Source of the DNA: an uncultured Collinsella sp.
Lineage (GTDB): Bacteria; Actinomycetota; Coriobacteriia; Coriobacteriales; Coriobacteriaceae
Direction: 5' to 3'
NCBI GenBank assembly: GCA_958405565.1
Contig: CATYEN010000049.1
Coordinates: 1-18,260, forward strand
Length of the DNA: 18,260 nucleotides
In this document: positions 6,128 through 15,219 of the stretch, piece by piece
How the letters are laid out: every line of letters begins with the position of its first letter
Position numbering within the stretch: position 1 is the first letter of the stretch
Notes under the pieces: model-generated
Told to the model about the DNA's origin: nothing
The model's database searches: none
The model's input: the letters and a program-made list of their open reading frames with translations, nothing else
Translations under genes and position numbers: made by a program

Positions 6128-6593
6128 CCGCTATCAGGACAAGGTGCTCGAGACCTACGCGCGCTCCCTTCTGGAAGCCGCTAAGGCCGAGAACCATGTG
6201 TTCGAGGACCTCGAGATGATCGAGCGCCTGGCTTCTGCCAGCCCCGAGATCATCGCCGTGCTCGACACCATGTCCAAGCGCGACCAGCTCGACCTTCTTC
6301 CCAAGGTGGCAGCTGCCTTTAAGTATGTTGCCGAGGAAGACGAGGATGTAGTGGGCGTGACCGTCACCACGGCGATCCCGCTCGACGACGAGCTGCGTCA
6401 AACCATCACTAAGAAATGCGAGCAGGACTTCGGCCGCAAGGTATTCCTTATCGAGCAGGTCGACCCGTCTATCGTGGGCGGCCTGGTGCTCGAGGCCCGC
6501 GGCGAGCGTCGTGACATTTCCGTCAAGACGCAGCTGCGCATCGCGCAGGAGACCCTCGCAAACTCTGCTAATTCGTACGGAGGTGAAGCCTAA
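6117..6593 (+). CDS. atpH: F1Fo ATP synthase subunit delta
   Basis: Delta caps the F1 head and joins it to subunit b. The 158-residue protein is somewhat short for the family (about 175-180). The N-terminal helical domain starts with YARSLLEAA (residues about 14-22). The C-terminal domain has the typical GVTVTTAIPLDDELRQ, then DFGRKVFLIEQVDPSIVGGLVLEARGERRDIS and a final LRIAQETL helix. The start ATG 6117 lies inside the end of atpF, with AGGT at 6106-6109. The stop TAA (6591-6593) shares its last base with the atpA ATG, so translation of atpF, atpH and atpA is coupled. Confidence 0.93.
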   Translation: MPTSRYQDKVLETYARSLLEAAKAENHVFEDLEMIERLASASPEIIAVLDTMSKRDQLDLLPKVAAAFKYVAEEDEDVVGVTVTTAIPLDDELRQTITKKCEQDFGRKVFLIEQVDPSIVGGLVLEARGERRDISVKTQLRIAQETLANSANSYGGEA

Positions 6594-8191
6594 TGTCCGA
6601 AACCCTCAATGCCCAGGATATCGCCAAGAAACTGCAGGAGCAGCTCACGAGCCTCTCCGCGACGGTCGATACGCATGAGGTTTCAACGGTCGACGAGGTA
6701 GGCGACGGCATCGCGCGCGTCTCCGGCCTTAAGAGCGCCATGGCAGGCGAGCTTCTGGAGTTCAAGAGCTCCGATACCGGTGAGACCGTCTTCGGCCTTG
6801 CCCAGAACCTTGACCGTGACGAGGTCGGCGCCGTTCTGTTCGGTGCCGTCGACTCCATCAAGGAAGGCGACGAGTGCCGCACCACTGGCCGCATTATGGA
6901 TATCCCTGTGAGCCGCGCCATGCTCGGCCGCGTCGTCAATCCGCTCGGCCAGCCCATCGACGGCCTGGGCGATATCGTCGCCACGCACCGTCGCCCCATC
7001 GAGTTCAAGGCCCCCGGCGTCATCGACCGTACCCCGGTGTGTGAGCCGGTTCAGACCGGTCTGCTCGCTATCGACTCCATGGTGCCTATTGGCCGCGGTC
7101 AGCGTGAGCTCATCATCGGCGACCGTAAGACCGGTAAGACCGCCATCGCCATCGACGCTATCCTCAACCAGCGCGGCAAGGGCATGGTCTGCATCTATGT
7201 CGCCATCGGCCAGAAGGCCTCCACGGTTGCCAACATCCGCGAGACCCTCGCCCAGCACGGTGCGCTCGACTACACCATCATCGTTTCGGCCACCGCTGCC
7301 GATTCCGCCCCTATGCAGTACATCGCGCCTATGGCCGGTGCCGCTATCGGCGAGTTCTTCATGTACAACGGTGAGGACGGCAAGCCCGCCAGCGAGACCA
7401 ACCCCGGTGGCCACGTGCTCGTCATCTACGACGACCTGTCCAAGCAGGCTGTGGCTTACCGTCAGATGTCGCTGACGCTGCATCGTCCGCCCGGACGCGA
7501 GGCCTATCCTGGCGACATCTTCTACCTGCACTCTCGTCTGCTCGAGCGTGCAGTCAAGATGTCCAAGAAGAACGGTTATGGCTCCATGACGGCTCTTCCG
7601 ATCATCGAGACCCAGGACGGCGACGTCTCGGCCTACATTCCGACCAACGTCATTTCCATTACCGATGGTCAGATCTACCTGCAGTCCGAGCTCTTCTTCC
7701 AGGGCCAGCGCCCGGCAGTCGACGTGGGCATTTCCGTGTCCCGCGTCGGTGGCGACGCACAGACCAAGGCCATGAAGCAGGTCGCCGGCAACCTCCGTCT
7801 GGACCTTGCTTCGTACCAGGAGCTCGCCGGCTTCACGCAGTTCGGCTCTGACCTCGACGAGGCCACGCAAAAGCAGCTTACCCACGGCGCTCGCATGACT
7901 GAGCTCCTTAAGCAGCCGCGTTACAAGCCGTTTGAGGTTGGCGAGCAGATCGTTACGCTGTTCGCTGGCAACGAGGGCTTCTTGGATGACCTGGAGATCG
8001 CCGACGTGCTGCCTTTCCGTGCCGAGCTCATCGAGTACATGGACAATGGCTTTGGCTCGCTGCTCGACAAGGTTCGCGCCAAGAAGATCGATGATGACAC
8101 CAAGGCTGAGCTCTTGCGCGTCATCGGCGACTTCAAGCAGCAGTTCATGGCCAAGCACCATTCGGATGTTTCTGGATCAGAGGAGAACTAA
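6593..8191 (+). CDS. atpA: F1 ATP synthase subunit alpha
   Basis: Alpha carries the non-catalytic nucleotide sites and supplies the arginine finger to the catalytic beta sites. The 532-residue protein shows the N-terminal beta-barrel (about 30-95), Walker A GDRKTGKT (176-183), the Walker B strand HVLVIYDD (274-281) followed by LSKQAVAYRQ, RPPGREAYPGD, and the arginine finger R384 in SVSRVGGDAQ. The family length is about 500-510. Part of the excess is an acidic/glycine-rich insertion of about 12 residues (261-272) between FMYNG and the Walker B strand, where most relatives go straight from NGKH into the strand. GGAGGTGA at 6579-6586 is a strong ribosome binding site. The ATG overlaps the atpH stop by one base. 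Confidence 0.97.
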   Translation: MSETLNAQDIAKKLQEQLTSLSATVDTHEVSTVDEVGDGIARVSGLKSAMAGELLEFKSSDTGETVFGLAQNLDRDEVGAVLFGAVDSIKEGDECRTTGRIMDIPVSRAMLGRVVNPLGQPIDGLGDIVATHRRPIEFKAPGVIDRTPVCEPVQTGLLAIDSMVPIGRGQRELIIGDRKTGKTAIAIDAILNQRGKGMVCIYVAIGQKASTVANIRETLAQHGALDYTIIVSATAADSAPMQYIAPMAGAAIGEFFMYNGEDGKPASETNPGGHVLVIYDDLSKQAVAYRQMSLTLHRPPGREAYPGDIFYLHSRLLERAVKMSKKNGYGSMTALPIIETQDGDVSAYIPTNVISITDGQIYLQSELFFQGQRPAVDVGISVSRVGGDAQTKAMKQVAGNLRLDLASYQELAGFTQFGSDLDEATQKQLTHGARMTELLKQPRYKPFEVGEQIVTLFAGNEGFLDDLEIADVLPFRAELIEYMDNGFGSLLDKVRAKKIDDDTKAELLRVIGDFKQQFMAKHHSDVSGSEEN

Positions 8192-8196
8192 GCCCC

Positions 8197-9104
8197 ATGG
8201 CCAACCTTCGCGACATTAAGAAGCGAATCTCCTCGGTTACCACGACCAAGCAGATCACGCGCACGATGGAGATGGTCTCTACGGCCAAGATCCGTCGTGC
8301 CCTCGATCGCTCCAAGCAGGCCGAGCCCTATAAGGAGGCGCTGACCGACGTCATGTTGACGGTCGCCGGCGACGCCTCCTGTTCGGGCACCGATCCCATG
8401 CTGCAGAAGCATGAGAGCGTCAAGCATGGCCTGATTGTCGTTATTGCCTCGGACCGCGGCCTTGCCGGCGGTTTCAATACGACGGTGGAGCGCACGGCCG
8501 AAAAGCTCGCCGCTTCTTGGGCGAACGACGGCATCGAGTGCGAGATCATCGCGTGCGGGCGTAAGCCGGCCACGTATTTCCGTGACCGCGCAAACGTTGT
8601 CATGCACTTTGAGGGCAACTCCTCTGAGCCCGATTTCAATCAGGCCCGCATGATCTCCTCTCATATCTGCGATGCGTATCGTGCCGGTGAGCTTGACCGT
8701 GTCGAGCTTGTCTACCACCACGCCAAGAACCGCGTGGATCAGGAGCTTCGCGTCGAGCATCTGTTGCCGCTCGACCCCGAGATGATCGCTATGGCCCACG
8801 GTCCGCGTAAGAACGAGACCGACGCCCCTAAGCGCATCTCGTCCACGTTCGAGTTCGTGCCCTCTCCCGAGCATGTTCTCGGCAAGCTTGTGCCGTCTTA
8901 TATCCTGACGGTCATCTACCAGGCCCTGATCGATTCGGCGGCTGCCGAGCAGGGTGCACGCCGCAAGGCCATGCACTCCGCGACGGAAAACGCCACCGCG
9001 ATCATCTCGACCCTTACCCGCACGTATAGTCGCGTGCGCCAGGCTTCGATCACGACCGAGATTAACGAGATCGTCGGCGGAGCCTCAGCATTGGAGGAAC
9101 AGTA

Positions 9105-9105
<1 letters not shown>
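8197..9105 (+). CDS. atpG: F1 ATP synthase subunit gamma
   Basis: Gamma is the rotating shaft inside the alpha3-beta3 head. The 302-residue protein has the two conserved coiled-coil ends: residues 1-55 with LRDIKKRISSV, TKQITRTMEMVSTAKIRRA, and the C-terminal helix with EQGARRKAMHSATENA, IISTLTRTYSRVRQASITTEINEIVGGA. The central Rossmann-like part contains IVVIASDRGLAGGFN (about 80-94). GAGGAG at 8180-8185 precedes ATG 8197. The stop overlaps the atpD start by one base (TAATG). Confidence 0.96.
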
Positions 9106-10559
<1,454 letters not shown>

Positions 10560-10562
10560 GTT

Positions 10563-10955
10563 ATGCGTATCCGCATCGTGTGCCCCGTGAGCTGCGCCTA
10601 TGAGGGCGACGCTGCGTTTGTGTCGATTCCGTCCACCGATGGCGAGTTTGGCGTTCTGCCTGCTCACTCCAGCGAAATCTGCACGATCGACCGCGGTTAC
10701 GTTCGCGTTTCCGATAAGGCCATGGGCACTGTCGACCACACGTTTGCCGTGGCCGGCGGCTATGCCCAGGTTGCGGACGATGTCGTGACCGTCCTCGCCG
10801 AGCGCGCTTGCGATTTGGCGACTGTCGACGCCGACAAGGTTAAAGCTGATATTCAAGGTTTTGAAGAGAAGCTGGGTAATTTGTCGGAGGATGATGCACG
10901 CCGCGCCTACCTCTATAATGAAATCGCATGGTGTAAGCTCAAGCTTGCCCAATAG
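10563..10955 (+). CDS. atpC: F1 ATP synthase subunit epsilon
   Basis: Epsilon sits at the foot of gamma and can inhibit ATP hydrolysis. The 130-residue protein has the N-terminal beta-sandwich (about 1-85) with the typical DGEFGVLPAHSSE and VAGGYAQVADDVVTVLAERA, followed by two C-terminal helices (about 88-130). GGGGGAG at 10547-10553 supports ATG 10563, three bases after the atpD stop. It is the last gene of the operon, and a strong terminator follows. Confidence 0.95.
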   Translation: MRIRIVCPVSCAYEGDAAFVSIPSTDGEFGVLPAHSSEICTIDRGYVRVSDKAMGTVDHTFAVAGGYAQVADDVVTVLAERACDLATVDADKVKADIQGFEEKLGNLSEDDARRAYLYNEIAWCKLKLAQ

Positions 10956-10991
10956 TCAAACGTTTTAGCGTTCGACCATTTGCGAACACAT

Positions 10992-11030
10992 CATGCCCGG
11001 GATGGCCCAGCCACCCCGGGCATGCTTTTT
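10992..11030 (+). terminator. Rho-independent terminator of the atp operon
   Basis: CATGCCCGGG (10992-11001) and CCCGGGCATG (11015-11024) are exact reverse complements. An inner TGG/CCA pairing extends the stem past one mismatch. The stem is followed by C and five T. It lies 36 bases after the atpC stop. The murA ribosome binding site (AAAGGG, 11032-11037) begins only one base after the T-tract, so there is no room for a promoter between this terminator and murA. Confidence 0.88.
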
Positions 11031-11043
11031 GAAAGGGTAGACC

Positions 11044-12327
11044 TTGGATATTATCCGCGTTGAGGGTGGCCACGCCATCGGAGGTTCCGTGCCTGTCTCG
11101 GGCGCCAAGAACTCCGCGCTCAAACTTATGGCGGCAACGCTTCTGGCGCCGGGCAAGACGACGCTGCAGAACGTGCCCGATATCTCCGATGTCCACGTAA
11201 TGGGCAAGGTGCTCAAGGGCATGGGCGCTACGATCGATGTTCTCGACGAGCATACGCTCGAGATCGATACCTCTCAGGTCGATTCTTGGGAGGCTCCCTA
11301 CGAGCTCGTTGCCAAGATGCGTGCTTCCACCGCCGTCATGGGACCCTTGCTGGGCCGCTTCCATCGCGCCAAGATTGCCATGCCGGGCGGCTGCAACCTG
11401 GGTGCTCGCAAGATCGATATGCACATTCTGGGTCTCGAGGCCCTGGGCGTTGAGTTTGATACCGCCCACGGTTACATCAACGCTAATGCTCCCCAAGGTC
11501 TGCGCGGTACCACCGTCACGCTCGAGTTCGCCAGCGTCGGTGCGACCGAGAACCTCATCATGGCCTCTGTGTGCGCACAGGGCACCACGGTTATCGACAA
11601 TGCCGCCCGCGAGCCCGAGATTGTCGATCTCGCCAACATGCTCAACGAGATGGGCGCCAAGATTGTAGGCGCCGGTACGCCCGTCGTGACTATCGAAGGC
11701 GTGGAAGAGCTCCATCCCGTTACCCATCGCGTGGTGGGCGACCGCATCGAGGCCGGTACCTTTATCGTTGCCGGTGCGTTGATGGCCGACGATCGCGGTG
11801 TCGATGTCACGGGCTTTTGCCCCATTCACTTGGGCATGGTGCTCAAGAAGATGGAGCTCATGGGTATCGACTGCGAGCGCGTTGAGGATGGCGTCCATGT
11901 GAACCGTGCCGAGCGTATCAAGCCGGTCGACATCCAGACGCTTCCGTTCCCCGGCTTCCCGACGGACATGCAGGCGCAGATTATGGTACTCTCCGCCCTT
12001 GCCGATGGCAGCTCCGTTATCACCGAGAACATCTTCGAGAATCGTTTTATGTTCGCATCAGAGCTGGTGCGCATGGGTGCCGACATTCGTATCGAGAGCC
12101 ATCATGCCATGATTCATGGCGTCAAGGGCTTCTCGGGTGCACAGGTTACCTCGCCCGATCTGCGCGGCGGAGCGGCCCTCGTCGTAGCGGGCTTGATCGC
12201 CGACGGGACGACCGAGGTTTCGGCTATCCATCACATCAAGCGCGGCTACGAGCAGTTTGTCGAAAAGCTGCAGGCGCTTGGCGCGCATGTCGAGCATGCT
12301 ACCGTCCCCGATCCCGTCATCTACTAA
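11044..12327 (+). CDS. murA: UDP-N-acetylglucosamine 1-carboxyvinyltransferase
   Basis: MurA transfers enolpyruvate from PEP to UDP-GlcNAc, the first committed step of peptidoglycan synthesis, in the cytoplasm. The 427 residues are of usual length. Visible features are GAKNSAL with K22 and N23, the catalytic loop MPGGCNLGAR with C117 (equivalent to E. coli C115), and PFPGFPTDMQAQ with the catalytic Asp. The cysteine indicates a fosfomycin-sensitive type rather than the Asp variant. The start is a rare TTG at 11044, chosen because AAAGGG lies 6 bases upstream and the protein then begins at the family N-terminus. The atp terminator lies immediately upstream. atpC-to-murA order is shared with other Actinobacteria. 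The LCP gene follows after 12 bases. Confidence 0.95.
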   Translation: MDIIRVEGGHAIGGSVPVSGAKNSALKLMAATLLAPGKTTLQNVPDISDVHVMGKVLKGMGATIDVLDEHTLEIDTSQVDSWEAPYELVAKMRASTAVMGPLLGRFHRAKIAMPGGCNLGARKIDMHILGLEALGVEFDTAHGYINANAPQGLRGTTVTLEFASVGATENLIMASVCAQGTTVIDNAAREPEIVDLANMLNEMGAKIVGAGTPVVTIEGVEELHPVTHRVVGDRIEAGTFIVAGALMADDRGVDVTGFCPIHLGMVLKKMELMGIDCERVEDGVHVNRAERIKPVDIQTLPFPGFPTDMQAQIMVLSALADGSSVITENIFENRFMFASELVRMGADIRIESHHAMIHGVKGFSGAQVTSPDLRGGAALVVAGLIADGTTEVSAIHHIKRGYEQFVEKLQALGAHVEHATVPDPVIY

Positions 12328-12339
12328 TACAGGTTGCCT

Positions 12340-13575
12340 ATGTTTAATAAAAAGCCCCTCGCGGATACCACCACCCGAAGACCCTCAACTGGTGCGCAGG
12401 CCAAGATCTACAGTCGCGATAACGTGGCTCGCTATTCCGAGCGCGCTCGTCAACGTCGCCGTAGCCACACGATTCGTCACGTCGCGCTCATTGTCGTGCT
12501 TGGCGTGCTGTTGAGTGCCACTACCGCTGCCGGCCTGTGGTTTGCCACCATTATGGGCAAGCTCGGCGATTCTAATGTCATTACCGACAATCTGCGTCGG
12601 GTTCTGGTTGACACCGATGAGACAAAGGATCCGTTCTACGTGCTGCTTCTTGGCACCGACGGCCGTCCGGGCGAGGATACGTATCGTGCCGACTCGATTA
12701 TCCTGGCACGCATCGACCCCACGCAAAAGCAGGCGACGCTCATTTCCGTTCCGCGCGACACCAAGGTCGAGTACAAGGGCGAGACCATGAAGATCAACGC
12801 CTGCCATACTGTTGGCGGCGCCGAGGCCATGGTCGAGGCGGTCAACGAGCTGTGCGGTGTTCAGATCTCCCACTATGCCGAGGTCAGCTTCGACGGTATG
12901 CAGGCGCTGATTGATTCGGTTGGCGGTATCGACATTAACGCAACCGATGATGTTGACGACCCCGAGCACCTGGATATTAAGATTACCGCTGGCCAGCAGC
13001 ATATGGACGGTGCCACCGCCCTTACCTATGCCCGCTGCCGCTACACCTATGCCGACGGCGATTACACGCGCATGCGCCACCAGCGTCAGGTGCTTGGCGC
13101 CCTTGCCAACCAGATTCTCAATAACTTCGATGCCACGAAGATCTTTGGCCTGGTTAATTCGCTGTCCGATATGCTCGTAACCGATATGAGCGTTCAGGAT
13201 ATCGTGGCTACGGTCAATGCCATGCGCGGTATGGATGTCGACGGTATCTACTCGGCCAACCTGCCCTCGTACGCCGACGACAGCACCATGATCGACGGCG
13301 TGAGCTACGTCTTTGTCTACGAGGACGAGCTCAAGGAAATGATGGAGCGCGTCGATGCTGGCAAGGATCCCAAGGGTCCCAACACCATGGGTCTTTCCGA
13401 CGGTTCCAGCTCTACGATCGGCGACCTGAACAACAACACGTCTGACGATTACGCAAACGGTACCGCAACCTCATCGGTCAGCTCTGACGATTCCGATGAC
13501 TCAAGCGATTCGAGCGATTCGGACTACTACGAAGAGCCCACCGGCGACGGCAACGGCTACGAAGCCAACTACTAG
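12340..13575 (+). CDS. LytR-CpsA-Psr (LCP) family glycopolymer ligase
   Basis: LCP enzymes attach lipid-linked glycopolymers such as teichoic acids or polysaccharides to peptidoglycan outside the membrane. The 411-residue protein has a basic cytoplasmic N-terminus (1-46), one membrane helix (about 47-70) and the LCP domain (about 97-262). The domain contains FYVLLLGTDGR, the conserved arginine in YRADSIILARID, SVPRDT, MKINAC, SVGGIDI and ALTYARCRYTYADGDYTRMRHQRQ. The C-terminal tail (about 352-411) is low complexity, rich in Ser and Asp, and outside the membrane. ATG 12340 is chosen because an AGG lies 6 bases upstream; a TTG six bases earlier is in frame. It follows murA by 12 bases and is probably cotranscribed. 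Confidence 0.92.
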   Translation: MFNKKPLADTTTRRPSTGAQAKIYSRDNVARYSERARQRRRSHTIRHVALIVVLGVLLSATTAAGLWFATIMGKLGDSNVITDNLRRVLVDTDETKDPFYVLLLGTDGRPGEDTYRADSIILARIDPTQKQATLISVPRDTKVEYKGETMKINACHTVGGAEAMVEAVNELCGVQISHYAEVSFDGMQALIDSVGGIDINATDDVDDPEHLDIKITAGQQHMDGATALTYARCRYTYADGDYTRMRHQRQVLGALANQILNNFDATKIFGLVNSLSDMLVTDMSVQDIVATVNAMRGMDVDGIYSANLPSYADDSTMIDGVSYVFVYEDELKEMMERVDAGKDPKGPNTMGLSDGSSSTIGDLNNNTSDDYANGTATSSVSSDDSDDSSDSSDSDYYEEPTGDGNGYEANY

Positions 13576-13576
13576 A

Positions 13577-13604
13577 GTTACGCGGTTTTACCAAACCGCG
13601 TAAC
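13577..13604 (+). terminator. Perfect 12-bp hairpin after the LCP gene, without T-tract
   Basis: GTTACGCGGTTT (13577-13588) and AAACCGCGTAAC (13593-13604) are exact reverse complements around a TACC loop. The stem begins one base after the LCP stop codon. No T-run follows on either strand, so it may be a U-less terminator or a 3'-end stabiliser of the murA-LCP transcript. Confidence 0.55.
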
Positions 13605-13650
13605 CGCTTGACGCTGCGCGGGCCGTCCTCAACCTGCGACGTTAGTCATT

Positions 13651-13760
13651 GGGGACGTTCTTAAACGACTGGTCAAAGGGGACACTCTTGATGCACTTGG
13701 CACTTGGGGACGTTCCTTATGTGCCGGCAGTTTGGGACACTCCTTGCGTTAAGAGGCTGG
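13651..13760. repeat. Alternating tandem GGGGAC repeat, probable dispersed element remnant
   Basis: Four units begin at 13651, 13678, 13706 and 13733, at spacings of 27, 28 and 27 bases. They alternate between two forms: GGGGACGTTC (first and third) and GGGGACACTC (second; the fourth starts TGGGACACTC). Each is followed by TT and about 15 variable bases. It thus reads as two copies of a 55-base pair of units. It lies in the noncoding space between two convergent genes. I associate such GGGGAC units with repeats dispersed in Collinsella genomes; that is recollection, not a search. Confidence 0.6.
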
Positions 13761-13787
13761 CGCGCGTCAACCTGTTCTCATTGCAGC

Positions 13788-13825
13788 AAAAAATCGCCCC
13801 GTTCTCGGTTGAGGACGGGGCGGTT
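13788..13825 (-). terminator. Rho-independent terminator of pepT (possibly bidirectional)
   Basis: On the minus strand an 8-bp stem, CGCCCCGT (13822-13815) with ACGGGGCG (13802-13795), extended by AAY/RTT pairs, is followed by a run of six T (complement of A 13788-13793). It lies 27 bases past the pepT stop. On the plus strand the same stem is followed by the T-rich GGTTTGTCTTTT, so it may also stop transcription coming from the LCP side. Confidence 0.85.
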
Positions 13826-13851
13826 TGTCTTTTAGGCTTGAGCGGCCAGGC

Positions 13852-15099
13852 TTATGCAAAGCGGGCGACGAGCTCCTGCAGGACGTCGGTCATCTTGACG
13901 AGCGAACTGACCGGGACGAACTCGTTGACGCCGTGGTAGCAATAGCCGCCGGTGGAAAGGTTGGGGCAGGGCAGACCGCGGAACGACAGCTGAGCGCCGT
14001 CAGTGCCGCCACGAATCGGCAGCACTTGGGGCTCAACGCCGCAGGCAAGGTAGGCTTCCTTGGCAACATCAATAAGCTCGGGATAGTCACGAACGATCTC
14101 GGCCATATTTCGATACTGCTGCTTAATCTCGACTGTCACGCGCTCCTCACCCAGACGCTGGTTGAGCATCGAGGCGGCGGCATCAATAAGGTCGAGTTTC
14201 TGCTGGAACTTGGCGGCGTCATGGTCGCGGACGATGTAGCGCGCTGTGGCGTGATCGACGGTCGCAGATACACCCTCAAGGTGATAAAAGCCCTCGTAGC
14301 CTTCCGTATACTCCGGGCGCTGCACGTAGGGGAGCAACGCGTTGAAGTCGCAGAACAGATTGCCTGCGTTGACCATACGGCCCTTAGCGTCGCCCGGGTG
14401 GATGGACTGGCCCTCAAAGCAGACGGTCGCCTCGGCGGCGTTAAAGCACTCCCACTCCAGTTCGCCGATGGGGCCGCCGTCGACCGTGTAGGCGTACTTG
14501 CAGCCAAAGGTATCGATATCCAACAGCTCGGCTCCGTGGCCGATCTCCTCGTCAGGGCAGAAGCAAATGCCGAGTGCGGGATGGGGCAGAGAAGGGTCCT
14601 GAGCGATACGCGCGACAAGCGACATGATCTCGGCGACGCCTGCCTTGTCGTCCGCGCCCAGCAGCGTGGTGCCATCGCTGCAGACCAGGTCCTCACCCGC
14701 GAGGTCATTCAGGGCGGGAAGCTTGGCGGTGCTCATGGCAACGGGCTTACCGTCAACCGTGCCGCAGACCAGGTCGCCGCCTTCGTAGTGTACGATGTGC
14801 GGCTTCACGCCGGCGCCCGGTGCAACTTCGGTGGTGTCGAGATGGGCGATCAGGCCCAGGGCGGGCTTGTCCTCAGCGCCCGCACTTGCGGGGATATGCG
14901 CGCAGACATAGGCGTGCTCGGTCACGTGGGCATCTTCCGCACCAAGCTCGCGCAGCTCTTCAGCCAGCACGTTGGCAAGGTCAAACTGAACGGCGCTCGA
15001 GGGTACCTGGTCGCAGTTTGCATCCTCGGACTGCGTGTTGATCTGGACGTAGCGCAAAAAGCGTTCGAGGACATCGGGGCTCGTGGTGGTGTTTTCCAT
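13852..15099 (-). CDS. pepT: Peptidase T (tripeptide aminopeptidase, M20 family)
   Basis: PepT removes the N-terminal residue of tripeptides in the cytoplasm and uses two zinc ions. The 415-residue length fits the family (about 410). Metal and catalytic residues align with known PepT by constant offset: H86 and D88 in GLIAHLDTT, D150 in TTLLGADDKAG, E184 and E185 in CPDEEIGHGA, D207 in YTVDGGPIGELEWE, and the late histidine in the CYHGVNEFVP segment. PIRGGTDGAQLSFRGLP is also typical. The start is placed at the ATG complementing 15097-15099, because the family N-terminus begins there and GGAG lies upstream. An in-frame ATG near 15195 would add 32 unconserved residues and cross the operator. 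The gene is divergent from the DtxR-like gene. Confidence 0.95.
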   Translation of the reverse strand: MENTTTSPDVLERFLRYVQINTQSEDANCDQVPSSAVQFDLANVLAEELRELGAEDAHVTEHAYVCAHIPASAGAEDKPALGLIAHLDTTEVAPGAGVKPHIVHYEGGDLVCGTVDGKPVAMSTAKLPALNDLAGEDLVCSDGTTLLGADDKAGVAEIMSLVARIAQDPSLPHPALGICFCPDEEIGHGAELLDIDTFGCKYAYTVDGGPIGELEWECFNAAEATVCFEGQSIHPGDAKGRMVNAGNLFCDFNALLPYVQRPEYTEGYEGFYHLEGVSATVDHATARYIVRDHDAAKFQQKLDLIDAAASMLNQRLGEERVTVEIKQQYRNMAEIVRDYPELIDVAKEAYLACGVEPQVLPIRGGTDGAQLSFRGLPCPNLSTGGYCYHGVNEFVPVSSLVKMTDVLQELVARFA

Positions 15100-15137
15100 A
15101 AAGACCGCTCCAATCTTGGTCGTCGTGTGCAACAAGA

Positions 15138-15146
15138 ACTCTAGCA
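15138..15146 (-). promoter_or_regulatory. Candidate extended -10 promoter of pepT
   Basis: Read on the minus strand, TGCTAGAGT (15146 to 15138) is an extended -10 element (TGn plus TAGAGT). It lies about 39 bases upstream of the pepT ATG. The place for a -35 box, 15161-15166, is occupied by the inverted repeat at 15148-15165, and the match there is poor, which would suit a regulated promoter. Confidence 0.4.
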
Positions 15147-15147
15147 C

Positions 15148-15165
15148 GGTATGCCACGGCATACC
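15148..15165. promoter_or_regulatory. 8-2-8 perfect inverted repeat, candidate shared operator
   Basis: GGTATGCC and GGCATACC are exact reverse complements separated by AC. The site lies between the divergent pepT and DtxR/MntR-like genes, next to the pepT -10 candidate (15138-15143) and in the -35 position of a TAGAAT box (15183-15188) facing the regulator gene. DtxR and MntR dimers bind palindromes of about this length. Control of both genes by the adjacent regulator is an inference. Confidence 0.55.
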
Positions 15166-15219
15166 ACGACGCTTGGATGGGGTAGAATCAGCCATTGAAT
15201 GCAGAAGGGACGGAAGATC

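Noticed and set aside
6683..8161. 492-codon minus-strand frame opposite atpA
   Set aside because: It is a shadow of atpA codon bias; the protein is low complexity and without motifs.
13651..13760. Possible CRISPR array
   Set aside because: There are only four short, degenerate units at 27/28-base spacing, with no constant repeat of CRISPR length and no cas genes.
13649..13939. 96-codon plus-strand frame over the GGGGAC repeats
   Set aside because: Its repeated residues come only from the DNA repeat, it runs through a terminator stem into pepT, and it has no ribosome binding site.
13825..15144. 439-codon plus-strand frame opposite pepT
   Set aside because: The minus strand encodes a clear peptidase T with all metal ligands, so the plus frame is a shadow.
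15100..15195. Longer PepT N-terminus from the ATG complementing 15193-15195
   Set aside because: It would run through the inverted repeat and the promoter candidate and adds residues not found in peptidase T.
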